64,000 nt of DNA from the NCBI GenBank assembly GCA_946480085.1, contig CAMLHZ010000006.1, positions 1 through 64,000 on the forward strand, given 5' to 3'. A model generated the notes under the pieces. It worked only from the letters and a program-made list of their open reading frames with translations. It did not search any database and was not told the origin of the DNA. The position numbers were made by a program, and so were the translations under genes. Below are positions 1 to 9,075 of this stretch, one piece after another; positions within the stretch are counted from its first letter, which is position 1, and each line of letters begins with the position of its first letter. The stretch comes from an uncultured Flavobacteriales bacterium (lineage in GTDB: Bacteria > Bacteroidota > Bacteroidia > Flavobacteriales > Crocinitomicaceae).

Positions 1-113
1 AAAGGAGTAGTAATTTTTTCATGTGTCGTAAAATTGAGTCATAAACTTAATTGAAATACAACAGTTTTGCAATGTTTTAGTGCCTCAACATACATGAAAT
101 GGAATCCATAGTG

Positions 114-121
114 TATTTTTG
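114..121 (+). promoter_or_regulatory. Candidate -7 box TATTTTTG
   Basis: Matches the Bacteroidota -7 consensus TANNTTTG, 16 nt before the preferred TTG start at 137. No TTG -33 element is seen at the usual 17-23 nt spacing, so this is a weak call. Confidence 0.3.
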
Positions 122-136
122 CACAAAATTCTGATT

Positions 137-1270
137 TTGAAAAAATTCTTCAATTCAAAATGGGTAAGGATCCCATTTAAAGTCTGTGTGTATTTGTTTG
201 CCATTGCTGGTTTTTTTCTGTGTGCAAGTTATGCTGCAATTCAGCTTGGACTCACAAAAGAAAGCGGAGTAGTTGATGGGAATAACCGTTATTTCCAGGA
301 GATGCACGATAAGTATGATCAGGATTTTATGATTGATAGTACAACCATGGTAAAACGCAGGTTTGAGGCCATGGAACGCATTATTCTTCTGAACGAATAT
401 TATCCCAAAAATGCTCAACACATTTTATCTGTTTTACAAAAAGGAGCAGATGAAACCGAAGTTCTAAGAATGCTTGATGCTGTTGATATTCAACTTAAAG
501 TAAATGATGAGTACACTGCTGCAACAAAAGAATTGAGACAGAAGAACAAGCAAAATCGCAAGATTACGGGGCTGAGCGTTTTTGATTGGATGAATATTGC
601 CGAATGGAAGACTTTCAAAGAAGCTGTTGCAAAGGATAAAAAGCTGATTGATTCGGTAGCTAATCAAACGGGAGTGGAAGGGCGTTTGATTGTTTCTTGT
701 TTGGTTGGTGAACAAATTCGCCTGTTTAATTCGTCTCGCGAAGCGTATAAAAAATGGATTGGTCCGCTAAAAGTACTCTCGGTAGAATCGCAGTTTTCGT
801 TTGGAGTAACTGGTATTAAAGAGCACACAGCACAACAAATTGAGTCTCATATTAAAGATCCTTCAAGTGTTTTCTATTTAGGTAAGGAATGTGAGAATCT
901 TCTTGATTTTGTAGGGCAAGATACGGCTTCAATCAACAGGGAGAGAATAAGCCGTTTAACTGATTTCCATAATCATTACTATTCCTACATGTACGCCGCA
1001 TTGTTTTTGAAGCAAATGAAGGTGCAATGGGAAAAGGCGGGATATCCAATTGACAAGCGTCCTGAGATTTTGGCGACCTTGTTTAATGTTGGTTATCCTC
1101 AGTCGAAACCAAAGAAGAATCCACGTGTAGGAGGGTCAACGATTAAAATCTACGAAAAAGCATATTCTTTTGGAGCAATTGCTTATCAGTTCTACTATTC
1201 AGGAGAATTGTATGATCTGTTTCCTTTTAAAAAACGCAGGTTCGATTGGAAAGATATTGAACTTCGATAG
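137..1270 (+). CDS. Single-TM envelope protein, possibly lysozyme-like (DUF1402-like)
   Basis: Conserved-looking protein of unknown function. The N-terminus has a short basic stretch, then one hydrophobic segment (about residues 12-33), so it is probably anchored in the inner membrane with the rest outside. The C-terminal half (from about GVEGRLIVSCLVGEQIR to the ATLFNVGYPQSKP motif) loosely recalls lysozyme-fold DUF1402-type proteins, but I see no certain catalytic residues. Start choice: the frame opens at a TTG at 119, but that codon lies inside a TATTTTTG -7-like box (114-121). The next in-frame TTG at 137 (MKKFFNSKW) gives a normal anchor and is preferred; no in-frame ATG exists nearby. 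It converges on the T9SS gene at 1682. Real gene: confident. Function: not. Confidence 0.7.
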   Translation: MKKFFNSKWVRIPFKVCVYLFAIAGFFLCASYAAIQLGLTKESGVVDGNNRYFQEMHDKYDQDFMIDSTTMVKRRFEAMERIILLNEYYPKNAQHILSVLQKGADETEVLRMLDAVDIQLKVNDEYTAATKELRQKNKQNRKITGLSVFDWMNIAEWKTFKEAVAKDKKLIDSVANQTGVEGRLIVSCLVGEQIRLFNSSREAYKKWIGPLKVLSVESQFSFGVTGIKEHTAQQIESHIKDPSSVFYLGKECENLLDFVGQDTASINRERISRLTDFHNHYYSYMYAALFLKQMKVQWEKAGYPIDKRPEILATLFNVGYPQSKPKKNPRVGGSTIKIYEKAYSFGAIAYQFYYSGELYDLFPFKKRRFDWKDIELR

Positions 1271-1580
1271 AGAAATCACTTCAAATCCGATATTTTCCTG
1301 ATTCGACGATTTATATTTTGCTTCCAACGAAGTAATTTAAGTGTTCGTCGAAACGCAAATTACTCATTGATTCTGTCAATTTACTCGATAAAGTCCGCTG
1401 AATAGATATCTCGATGGTGGTAAAATGGTGAAAAACATATATTTACCTACTAACATCACTGTTCGATTCTTATTCTCGGTTGTACATGTCTTGTTCTTGT
1501 TTCATAGAGTAGCGTCAGTAGGCAAGATTTTTTGATTACTAAGGATTAGGGACCTTTAGTAATTTTACAGACAACAACAA

Positions 1581-1615
1581 AAAAGGCTTCTCCGTACTTA
1601 CTGGAGAAGCCTTTT
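1581..1615. terminator. Bidirectional intrinsic terminator
   Basis: A 13-bp perfect stem (AAAAGGCTTCTCC / GGAGAAGCCTTTT) around a 9-nt loop, with A-rich and T-rich flanks, so it can end transcription on either strand between the convergent genes. Confidence 0.8.
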
Positions 1616-1633
1616 ATATTTTTCTAAAGCTCA

Positions 1634-1659
1634 CAAAAAAAGCCGCTTTTTAGCGGCTC
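1634..1659 (-). terminator. Intrinsic terminator of the T9SS-B gene
   Basis: Read on the minus strand: stem AGCCGCT / AGCGGCT with a 4-nt loop, followed by a run of seven T, 24-48 nt beyond the stop codon of the gene ending at 1682. Confidence 0.8.
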
Positions 1660-1681
1660 TTATCGAAAACAGTGTTTTCTC

Positions 1682-3439
1682 TTATTTTCCGCCTAGAATA
1701 TGCACAAATCCGTGGATTGTAAATATGGTTTCTTTGGCGTCATCGTATTCGTATTTCTCACTTGATGGTGTAACAGTGTAGAAGTATACTCCGGAAGTTA
1801 ATTGATTACCTGAAGCATCCAATCCTTTCCAGTCGTTCTGGTAATCATCGCTATGGAAAACAGTAATTCCCCAGCGATTAACCACTGTCAATTCTACCTT
1901 ATCAAAATCTTCTAAATGCTGAACGATAAATGCATCGTTTGTTCCATCGCCATTCATGGTAATAAAGTTTGGCGTAGAAAGCGGACATTGATTGTACACT
2001 CTTATTATCGGACTTTGAATGGTTTTTCCACAAACGTCGGCAGCGCTTACAACAAAATTGTTCAGGTTGGGTTCAAGCACCATTCCCGTAACCAAAATAC
2101 TGTCTGAATCTGGCCAGCCTCCAAATTGCCAATAATAGCCGTAAGGAGGAACACCGTTTTCTACAACTGTACTCAGCCACGTTACTTCACCGTTATCAGC
2201 ACAAATGTTAATGGAATCCGGAACGGAAATGGTTAACGCAGTGTAATCGATAATATTTATGGCAATTGAAGTAGTATCAAACGTTCCGTCACAGATGTTT
2301 TCAATAATGATATTCAATTGTACGGTTTCGTTTCCTTCAGCAATTGCATCATAAAATGCGGAAATTCCGATTGTATCTGTTCCAACATTCGCAGGAATAG
2401 TAAGCGTATCCTCGATAAATGGATAATCGTCACCATTTACAGCAGTTCCGCTTAAAAGCACCTGAACCGTAAGTTCATCAGTACTATCTGGACGGTGAAT
2501 AATGAATCCTGCGAATCCACAATCTTCAATAATAGAAGTAGCACCCGAAACGGAAACTTCAATTGGTTCAGTGACCGTACAGGCTACAATCCGATATCCA
2601 TAGGTTCGTGTGTGCGTGTTTATGAGAACTCCTTCCCGATATTCGTCCACCTTAACACCGGCTACGTAGTTTCCAATTAAGTTTGGGGTAAATGTGATAA
2701 TTCCTGTTTGCGGATCGACTGCAATGGTTGAACCTGCTCCAAATGGCTGGAAAGTAGAGTAGGTGGGTTCCCATCCAACAGGCGAATAAGGCGCAGCTGA
2801 TTCCGGATTTGGAGTGACATTTCCACTGGATCCACCCAAATAAGGGTCTGCTAAGGCATAAACAAGACTGTCTCCGTCAGGATCTGTCGCGTGATGATCG
2901 AAATCAAAAGATTGTCCGGAACAAAGTACCAAAGGTGGGTAATTCGCAAAACGAGCTCCCTGATTGTGGATATCAACAAGAGAAGACCCTGGGATACTGG
3001 TTGTAAGTGTAATTCCGTTATTTGCCGGATCTACAATATTATCAATGTTTGCAGCCCAACAACAACGTTGGTAAGAAATGTAATAACCGTCAATATCGAA
3101 TGGTAAAATTACGGTATCAACGTAAATTGCACGTTCAATACAAATATCACTTGGCGGGGTAACACAAGGGTCATCATATATAATTGGCAATTGCTCTTTC
3201 AGAATGTACTGCATGGAAAATTGACTCCAAATGGTACCATTTGTATAGAAAATGGTGTAATCTAAGGGTTGGTCAAAATCTGTGAAACTACTACAGTCGC
3301 GGAAAAGCTCTATAGTAATTCTGTACTGGTTATTTCCTAATGAATCGTAGTAGATTTCTCCTCCAACAATGTGCGATGCACGAGAGTTGTTAGCGAATAA
3401 GCAGATAAACAGGGTTAAAAGGATTAATAGTTTTCTCAT
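1682..3439 (-). CDS. Secreted T9SS type B protein with a Calx-beta-like domain
   Basis: 585-aa exported surface protein. The signal peptide ends near residue 22 (SRA|SHIVGG); the opening SHIVGGEIYYDSLG is the typical start of gliding-motility-associated (CHU_C) proteins. Around residues 297-393 a stretch with DDYPFIEDTLTIPANVGTDT and a following GNETVQL resembles a Calx-beta repeat. Residues ~495-585 form the type B sorting domain: NGDGTNDAFIV, VVNRWGITVFH, DWKGLDASG, SGVYFYTV. The family exports through the outer-membrane T9SS translocon. Last gene of a minus-strand run, 27 nt after the DUF2306 gene, followed by a good terminator. The ligand or adhesive target is unknown. Confidence 0.9.
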   Translation of the reverse strand: MRKLLILLTLFICLFANNSRASHIVGGEIYYDSLGNNQYRITIELFRDCSSFTDFDQPLDYTIFYTNGTIWSQFSMQYILKEQLPIIYDDPCVTPPSDICIERAIYVDTVILPFDIDGYYISYQRCCWAANIDNIVDPANNGITLTTSIPGSSLVDIHNQGARFANYPPLVLCSGQSFDFDHHATDPDGDSLVYALADPYLGGSSGNVTPNPESAAPYSPVGWEPTYSTFQPFGAGSTIAVDPQTGIITFTPNLIGNYVAGVKVDEYREGVLINTHTRTYGYRIVACTVTEPIEVSVSGATSIIEDCGFAGFIIHRPDSTDELTVQVLLSGTAVNGDDYPFIEDTLTIPANVGTDTIGISAFYDAIAEGNETVQLNIIIENICDGTFDTTSIAINIIDYTALTISVPDSINICADNGEVTWLSTVVENGVPPYGYYWQFGGWPDSDSILVTGMVLEPNLNNFVVSAADVCGKTIQSPIIRVYNQCPLSTPNFITMNGDGTNDAFIVQHLEDFDKVELTVVNRWGITVFHSDDYQNDWKGLDASGNQLTSGVYFYTVTPSSEKYEYDDAKETIFTIHGFVHILGGK

Positions 3440-3466
3440 GTAAGTAATCTTTAGGAGTATAACGCA

Positions 3467-4096
3467 CTAATCGCCACTAAGGTTGTATGACGATCGTGTT
3501 TTCAAAAATAAGAAGAGTATTGCAATTGGACACCAACTGAATACAATAGATAGTTGATATGCCAATTCCCAGGAAAGTGAAGTTGTTGCGAAAACCATGA
3601 GAAATAACCGAAGTAAGATGGCTGAACAGAGTAGGCAAAGCAATTCTCTCATGAGGAGTTTATGTTGATAAATCTGCTTTAACTTTGCTTTCTTGAGCGC
3701 CAGAAATGCAATTGAAAACGTGTAAATGGCAAGTATAAAGAATAAGAATTTCCCAATTTTTCCTCCTGAAGCAAAGTAAGCGAGGACAATACCGCCAGGA
3801 ACAACCGCTAAGAAAATAAGGTACAAAGCCGTCTTTCCTAATAAACGATGTGTCTTGATATTTACTTTTTCAACTCTGAAAAGCACAAGTATCGAGCACA
3901 GAAATAATGCAAGACAAGCGCAAATTCCATGCACAACAAGACCAATCTTGAATAGTCCATTTTCGACTAAGTGAACGCGATTCAACAGAAATGGTTCCTT
4001 GAATGTGGGATTGAAATAACTCAAGGCAACATCTGCAATCCGGAAATTGAACAAGTTGATCAACAAAAAAAGAAAAATGCTAACCAGCTTCAACAT
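3467..4096 (-). CDS. DUF2306-like integral membrane protein
   Basis: 209-aa protein with about six hydrophobic helices (roughly 3-25, 50-72, 90-108, 114-133, 148-167, 178-198). The conserved pieces fit DUF2306: HRLLGKTALYLI before the third helix, a basic cytoplasmic loop ending in HKLLMRELL, and a final LLRLFL. No enzymatic role is established for the family. Its ATG lies 17 bp inside the 3' end of the upstream YARHG lipoprotein gene, so translation is probably coupled. The T9SS gene follows 27 nt downstream. Confidence 0.75.
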   Translation of the reverse strand: MLKLVSIFLFLLINLFNFRIADVALSYFNPTFKEPFLLNRVHLVENGLFKIGLVVHGICACLALFLCSILVLFRVEKVNIKTHRLLGKTALYLIFLAVVPGGIVLAYFASGGKIGKFLFFILAIYTFSIAFLALKKAKLKQIYQHKLLMRELLCLLCSAILLRLFLMVFATTSLSWELAYQLSIVFSWCPIAILFLFLKTRSSYNLSGD

Positions 4097-5657
4097 AAGG
4101 TGAGGCTTTTTCCTGAATGTATTTCGTCGGATTCGATTTTATATCCTTTATCAGCGATTTGATTGTTTTGATATTTCTTTTCTCGATCTCTGTTAGTTTA
4201 CTGTCAACATTCTTGTACTTCGGTTTGTACCAGCTGAATTGTGAGAAATAATTGCTTAATTCTACATCTGTGAATTTCATTCCTTTGTATGCGTACAGTT
4301 CATTGATCATGAATTCAAGGTCTGCGGCAGTCAGATGATTTGTCCTCAATTCTCCGATTCCCTGAATTTCTTCTTCGCTAAATCCTCGTTCAATTAATTC
4401 GAACTCGCTTAATGATTGTGCGAATTCCCCTTTGAAATGTGAACGTCCAAGTGGAATTGCAGAGATCATAGGGAAGAATCCCTGACCAAGTGGAACAATA
4501 TCACCATCAGCTTGAATTGAATAGTATTCGTATTTGGTGTATTGCCAATAAGGCATTAAAGAGAAGTATTCTTCTTCAATTTCTCTTGAAACGAAATTTC
4601 GTACTTCAATTAAACTGTCGTTCAAGAATATGGCTTGTGGCTCATATTTATCCTCATGTGGTTCTGAATATTCGTCAAAAGCATAAAGGACAACTGTTTC
4701 CTTGAATTTATTCTTTTTCCCAAGTGTGGTCAATCGTAAGCTTTTTTCTGAAAATCCACGAGATTCTCCAAAATAATCGTAATAGCTTGTGATTAATGAA
4801 GTAACATTTTGATTTCGTTTCACTTCTTTGACACTGATCATATCCGTTGTATCGCCTTCGATCATAATACTTCGAACAGTTTCGGGAATAACTTCCAGTT
4901 TTGAAAGGAATGAAGGTGCCATCACCATTGCACTTGGATAGATATAATCAGGATTGTCAACATATCCCTGGAAATCTTGAATGCTATACCAAAGACCAAA
5001 AAACTTACTGGAATAATTGTATCTGAATTCCTTCAGGAGCTTGTAGTAATTCGGTGGATTTTCATCATCTGTCATTTTCTTTTCCTTACCATCTGCATAG
5101 ATCTTGAACAATTCATTTCCACGTTCTCCAATGGCAATGTATTCCATTATTTTACTAGGATAGATCAAATCGTATTTTGCCTCTATCTTTTCGTTTTTTG
5201 CATAGTTGAAAAGGCCATATTTATTGTCCTTTTTATATTCTACGTAATCCTTTACGATAAAACCAGGATTGGAAATCTCCTGGCACGTCATCGGGAGAAG
5301 TTCGTTTCCTTTTTCGTCTAGTAATGCAAAACGAACTTTTTCGTCAAAGCGACCATTAATGAAAGCATCTTTTTTAGATTGGCGAATGAATAACAAGCCG
5401 GAACTTGTTGTTGAGAAATGTGTGATATTCTTCAACTTGCGTTGAATGGCTTGAAGTTTCTTGAGATTGGCTTTGGTGTAAACAGCAGTGCCTCTATCAA
5501 ATTCATCCTGTTCACGGGCTGTCGTATCCTCTCCCGGCAAGGCCTCTACATCTTCAAATTCGGTCTTAGCCGTTTTTTCTGATTCTTCACCAGAACAAGC
5601 AAATAGTATTCCGCCAACAATGGCAATAGCAATGTAGAATAGTTGATTTTTCTTCAT
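4080..5657 (-). CDS. YARHG-domain lipoprotein with WG-like repeats
   Basis: 525-aa predicted lipoprotein: the signal ends in a lipobox (ILFAC, Cys ~21). Residues ~85-200 read like WG-type beta repeats (KVRFALLDEKGNELLP, NKYGLFNYAKNEKIEAKYD). The C-terminal ~60 residues are a recognisable YARHG domain (FMINELYAYKGMKFTD ... YFSQFSWYKPKY ... LTEIEKRNIKTIKS), a module in extracytoplasmic proteins thought to bind cell-wall or surface ligands. It sits between the SprB adhesin (64 nt upstream) and a membrane protein whose start it overlaps by 17 bp. The specific role is unknown. Confidence 0.8.
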   Translation of the reverse strand: MKKNQLFYIAIAIVGGILFACSGEESEKTAKTEFEDVEALPGEDTTAREQDEFDRGTAVYTKANLKKLQAIQRKLKNITHFSTTSSGLLFIRQSKKDAFINGRFDEKVRFALLDEKGNELLPMTCQEISNPGFIVKDYVEYKKDNKYGLFNYAKNEKIEAKYDLIYPSKIMEYIAIGERGNELFKIYADGKEKKMTDDENPPNYYKLLKEFRYNYSSKFFGLWYSIQDFQGYVDNPDYIYPSAMVMAPSFLSKLEVIPETVRSIMIEGDTTDMISVKEVKRNQNVTSLITSYYDYFGESRGFSEKSLRLTTLGKKNKFKETVVLYAFDEYSEPHEDKYEPQAIFLNDSLIEVRNFVSREIEEEYFSLMPYWQYTKYEYYSIQADGDIVPLGQGFFPMISAIPLGRSHFKGEFAQSLSEFELIERGFSEEEIQGIGELRTNHLTAADLEFMINELYAYKGMKFTDVELSNYFSQFSWYKPKYKNVDSKLTEIEKRNIKTIKSLIKDIKSNPTKYIQEKASPYVEAG

Positions 5658-5721
5658 GAAAACTTCCTTTATGATGTAAAGAAAGTAATAATTTTCAGTT
5701 GGTTACCTGATGTTGAAAATC

Positions 5722-8082
5722 TTATCTAAAAACCTGAATAATTCCTTGTTTCGTGAATTCGCCGACAGCTTCTGAATAGAATGTTAAGCGGTAAAAATAA
5801 ACACCATCGACAACGGTGGCTGATCCACCTTGGTCAGACGAACCATCCCATTGGATAGAATTATCCACAAAAGTTCGAATTGTTTCTCCCCAACGATTAA
5901 CGATGAATCCTTCCTTCAACTGAAGATTCGTAAGGTCTACAAACCAAATGTCATTTACGTTGTCACCGTTTGGTGTAATGACATTTGGAATTTCGATTTC
6001 CATACTTCCGTCCAAGCATTCTGTTAGAATGAAATTTACCGTACTATCGCAACCAAAAGGTAAGGGGAATACTTGGGTGTATATCCCAACTTCGGTATAA
6101 TCTATTCCATTTACCGAAAACGTATCGCCAACACAAAGCTGACCATGCAAACTTATTTCAACATCATGACAAGGTGCGGTAATGGTGATGCTGTCACAAC
6201 TGGTAGAACTGCAATTTCCATTTGCATTGGTGTAACAAACTTCGAAAACGCCTTCGCCTGAAATAGAGGGATCGAAAACACCCGCTGTTGAAATACAGTT
6301 TCCGCAAGAACTTGACCATGTTCCACCACCTGTTGGAGTTGGAATCAGAACCACTGCGTCATTGATAAAGTGGGTCCCCGGATCATTAAAAGCTGAGCTT
6401 GGAGTTGGTAAACCAGCGTTAATCGTAATTGTTAATGTTCCCGAACAACCGTTTTGATCACTTGCAGTTAAGGTGTATGTTCCGGGACAAAGATCCTGAT
6501 TCTGTGAGCCTGTAATTCCGTTTGACCAGCTGTAACTGTAAGGAGCAGTTCCGCCGTTGGCACTTGCAATTGCACTACCATCACATTCTCCGCCACAAGT
6601 TTCGTTAGCAACCAATGCTTGAGGTGTAAGTGTTGAAGCACCGGAATTAATTGTCACGTTTGTCGTTGATGCACAATTGTTTTGATCTGTAACGGTTAGC
6701 ATGTAGGCACCGGCACATAGATTTACGTTGTTTGGACCGTTGAATGAATTTGACCAACTGTAACTGTAAGGTGCAGCACCGCCTGTTGCGCTTGCCAAAG
6801 CACTCCCGTTACACGCTCCTGAACAAGTTTCATCAGTTACCGAAGCTTGTGGAACAATGCTTGAAGTTCCTGAATTTATGGTCACATTCGTAGCTATTGC
6901 ACAGTTATTTTGGTCAGTAATGGTCAAAGAATACGTTCCGGCACAAAGGTCTTCAATGTTTGAACCCACAAAACCATTAGACCAGCTATAGTTATAAGGA
7001 GCGATACCTCCGGTTGTACTTGCGATGGCAGAACCGTTACAGGCATTAGGACAACTTTCATCTGTAACCTGAACTTGTGGAATCAGGGTGCTGCCTTGAG
7101 GTATTATGGTATCAAAGTATAGTTGACAACCATAATCATCAGTTATATTCACTGAGATCGTTCCCGGACAAAGATCAATAATGTTTCCTTGTATTTGTCC
7201 GTCACTCCAATCGTAATAGTAATATGGCGAACCACCTACTACTGTGGTGTTTATTGCTCCGTTACAATCTCCGCAACTTGTAGGGGTAATGTTAAACGTG
7301 AATACGGGAAGAGAACCACCATAACATTCGGGATTTCTACTCAGTAAATAGGTGTGATTTTGCGTTGTAGTGAACGTGCCCGGAGTTCCGGAGCCTGAAG
7401 TTGCATACCAATTTGAGGCAGTTAACGGATCGTAATTTACGCTCATTGTATTTGTGAAAAGTTCACTTCCGGCAAAAAGGTCATAAACCTGAGCTGTTCC
7501 CAATGCGTTGTTGTTTCCCCAACTTACCGAATAACTTGGAGTAGTACTGGTGATTGATGCACGAATTTGAAACGAATCGTTTGAATTGTTCATGCTGATC
7601 TGCGACCAGTTTCCTCCGCCATTGATCCAAGATGCCTGTGGCGGATAACTTGAATTTGTTGTATTAGGTAGCGAATTTTGTCCGTTGAAAAGTGTTGAAT
7701 TGATGGGAATAATCAACCGACAGTTGCCGTCATTCATAGAAACATCCATTGGCGGAAGTGCCGGATTTACATCCGTATTGTTGTAGATAACGATGGTCGT
7801 TCCCGTTGGAATTGCCGACCAGAAAGGAATTAAAGCAAACTGTACGGCTCCGGCTGCAATTCCTGTTCCCGTTCCGCTATTGAAATAGCCATTATTATCG
7901 TCAATAACAATTCCGCGTAAATCCCATGTTTCAAGAGGTGCAATACAAGCGCGTTCTCCCATAACAATGAATTCCACCCACTCCTGACTTCCGGATCCCT
8001 GACTAATTTCATTGATAACCAGTTGAGCATTCGAATAGTGAACGAATAGCGAGAAAAAGGATAATAAGATGGTAGTGCGCAT
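5722..8082 (-). CDS. SprB-repeat adhesin with T9SS type B sorting domain
   Basis: 786-aa secreted surface protein. An in-frame ATG exists at 8145, but starting at 8082 places a clean signal peptide (MRTTILLSFFSLFVHYSNAQ) at the N-terminus and leaves a ~70-nt leader behind the promoter at 8160-8191; the longer form would have only a ~9-nt leader. Residues ~20-45 (LVINEISQGSGSQEWVEF) look like a lamin-tail domain. Residues ~260-557 hold four SprB repeats of ~75-80 aa, each with a GGxxPYxYxWSNG core, DLCxGTYxLTxTDxNxC and an ETCxGxCxGSAxA lead; the first is degenerate. Residues ~699-786 are the type B sorting domain (NVITPNGDNVNDIW, VNRWGETIRTF, DGVYFYRLTF). SprB repeats occur in gliding adhesins of this phylum. 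Confidence 0.92.
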   Translation of the reverse strand: MRTTILLSFFSLFVHYSNAQLVINEISQGSGSQEWVEFIVMGERACIAPLETWDLRGIVIDDNNGYFNSGTGTGIAAGAVQFALIPFWSAIPTGTTIVIYNNTDVNPALPPMDVSMNDGNCRLIIPINSTLFNGQNSLPNTTNSSYPPQASWINGGGNWSQISMNNSNDSFQIRASITSTTPSYSVSWGNNNALGTAQVYDLFAGSELFTNTMSVNYDPLTASNWYATSGSGTPGTFTTTQNHTYLLSRNPECYGGSLPVFTFNITPTSCGDCNGAINTTVVGGSPYYYYDWSDGQIQGNIIDLCPGTISVNITDDYGCQLYFDTIIPQGSTLIPQVQVTDESCPNACNGSAIASTTGGIAPYNYSWSNGFVGSNIEDLCAGTYSLTITDQNNCAIATNVTINSGTSSIVPQASVTDETCSGACNGSALASATGGAAPYSYSWSNSFNGPNNVNLCAGAYMLTVTDQNNCASTTNVTINSGASTLTPQALVANETCGGECDGSAIASANGGTAPYSYSWSNGITGSQNQDLCPGTYTLTASDQNGCSGTLTITINAGLPTPSSAFNDPGTHFINDAVVLIPTPTGGGTWSSSCGNCISTAGVFDPSISGEGVFEVCYTNANGNCSSTSCDSITITAPCHDVEISLHGQLCVGDTFSVNGIDYTEVGIYTQVFPLPFGCDSTVNFILTECLDGSMEIEIPNVITPNGDNVNDIWFVDLTNLQLKEGFIVNRWGETIRTFVDNSIQWDGSSDQGGSATVVDGVYFYRLTFYSEAVGEFTKQGIIQVFR

Positions 8083-8159
8083 TTTACACTTCAGTTTAAT
8101 AGAGGATTGAATTGGTTTCGGTAAAAACAACCTGTAGGAGATCAATTCAATTTTCGATG

Positions 8160-8191
8160 CAAAGGTATTACAAACAGGGTATATGAAGCAA
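8160..8191 (-). promoter_or_regulatory. Promoter of the SprB-repeat adhesin gene
   Basis: On the minus strand TTG (8191-8189), 21 nt, then TACCTTTG (8167-8160), matching TTG-N17..23-TANNTTTG. Predicted transcription start near 8154. The palindrome at 8242-8265 lies about 50 bp upstream of the -33 element. Confidence 0.65.
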
Positions 8192-8241
8192 GGGGAGGGT
8201 TAAGTTTATGTTAGGAATGATGTAGTAATTTAGCAAGAAAA

Positions 8242-8265
8242 CAACTTAGCAATATTGTTAAGTTG
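8242..8265. promoter_or_regulatory. Operator-like 24-bp palindrome, copy 1
   Basis: CAACTTAG...TAAGTTG around the core CAATATTG, an inverted repeat broken by one mismatched pair. Identical over 24 bp to copy 3 (8762-8785). It lies between the ArsR-type gene and the promoter of the SprB adhesin. Confidence 0.6.
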
Positions 8266-8311
8266 TTAATGTCGGTTTATAACGAAAGTGAATTTTGGGA
8301 TACCTGATACA

Positions 8312-8614
8312 TTAATTAAAAACGGATTCAATAAACGATTTCATGGGTTTTAATCCTTTTTCATTTAGGCTTATCATGTAACAATGAGGATAATACTCAA
8401 TTTGAACCAAATCAGCCAAGGCTAAAATCCCAACATGTCTTTTTACACTGGGTTGACTCAGATTTAGAAGTTCCGAAAGATCAATATTTCTTTTCATTTC
8501 GTCCTTCATTAGAATTTCCAAAATTCGTTTTCTCGCTGGATGTGAAAACGCTCTACCAAGATTAGCAAATAGCAGTTCTTCAGTTGTGTAATTGTTGTCT
8601 TTAATAGCTCCCAT
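8312..8614 (-). CDS. ArsR-type winged-helix transcriptional regulator
   Basis: 100-aa DNA-binding protein. The ORF extends to 8662, but the ATG at 8614 (MGAIKDNNYTTEELL) gives the normal ArsR length and drops an implausible leader. The fold is clear: LGRAFSHPARKRILEIL (helices 1-2), NIDLSELLNLSQPSVKRHVGIL (HTH recognition region, about residues 44-65), LADLVQIEYYPHCYMISL (wing), then a C-terminal helix. No CxC metal site is present, so a metal sensor is unlikely. Three near-identical 24-bp palindromes flank the gene and are the obvious operator candidates, implying autoregulation and possibly control of the neighbouring SprB adhesin and the RHS locus; that link is inference. Confidence 0.88.
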   Translation of the reverse strand: MGAIKDNNYTTEELLFANLGRAFSHPARKRILEILMKDEMKRNIDLSELLNLSQPSVKRHVGILALADLVQIEYYPHCYMISLNEKGLKPMKSFIESVFN

Positions 8615-8706
8615 GATTTTATGTTTTCTATTTAAGATAGTGGAAAAGGTTATTTGGCACAAGTTTTTTTGGAGATTTAAATGTTAAAAACAAGCCCTTT
8701 GAAATC

Positions 8707-8730
8707 CATCTTAACAATATTGTTAAGATG
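8707..8730. promoter_or_regulatory. Operator-like perfect 24-bp palindrome, copy 2
   Basis: Central 18 bp CTTAACAATATTGTTAAG extended symmetrically by CAT/ATG: perfectly self-complementary over 24 bp. Its inner edge is 92 bp upstream of the ArsR-type start codon. Confidence 0.7.
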
Positions 8731-8761
8731 TTTTTTTGGCAAAAAATGGTTATTGAATTAC

Positions 8762-8785
8762 CAACTTAGCAATATTGTTAAGTTG
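8762..8785. promoter_or_regulatory. Operator-like 24-bp palindrome, copy 3
   Basis: Identical in sequence and orientation to copy 1. Centre-to-centre distance to copy 2 is 55 bp, about five helical turns, which would suit cooperative binding. Confidence 0.65.
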
Positions 8786-8828
8786 AAACTTTGTTCATTT
8801 CCGAATTTGTTATAAAAAACGTTCTAAA

Positions 8829-8858
8829 GCTCGCGTGAGCGTCTCGCTCGTGAGGACC
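8829..8858. repeat. GC-rich hairpin islet
   Basis: GAGCG-TCT-CGCTC stem-loop (8837-8849) inside a GC-rich 30-bp patch in very AT-rich DNA. Resembles in character the islets at 31445, 32752 and 35110. Confidence 0.4.
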
Positions 8859-9034
8859 TTATAACAGCATTAAGCCCTTAAAAACAAAGAACGTAAATAC
8901 TCTACGATCTGCTCTAATACCTTTGTTTCTAAAAATGAAAGCAAAATGAAAATACAACCAACCTAGAATCTATTGATCGCGTTAACAGGTGAATAAGTTG
9001 TTCGGGACAAAACTGCTGTGCACTTTTTTTTCTC

Positions 9035-9075
9035 AAAATGTTAAAATTGAAAAAGTACTTGTTTAACATTTTTTT
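9035..9075 (+). terminator. Inverted repeat with T-tract (terminator or regulatory)
   Basis: Perfect 11-bp arms AAAATGTTAAA / TTTAACATTTT around 16 nt, followed by more T. The stem is AT-rich and weak, so a regulatory role is equally possible. Its right part contains TTGTTTAACATTTTT, shared with 45758-45772. Confidence 0.35.

Larger units (their letters stand above)
1271..1681. other. Convergent intergenic region
   Basis: A 411-bp gap between two convergent genes. The first ~300 bp hold no convincing ORF or motif. The last 100 bp hold two consecutive hairpins with U-tracts, listed separately. Confidence 0.7.

Noticed and set aside
119..136. TTG at 119 as start of the first gene
   Set aside because: The codon lies within a TANNTTTG-type box; an in-frame TTG at 137 gives a normal membrane anchor.
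8083..8145. ATG at 8145 as start of the SprB-repeat adhesin
   Set aside because: It would bury the signal peptide behind 21 extra residues and leave only a ~9-nt leader after the promoter.
8918..8925. TACCTTTG as promoter of the RHS locus
   Set aside because: No TTG at the -33 position and more than 350 bp from the first start codon; not strong enough to claim.
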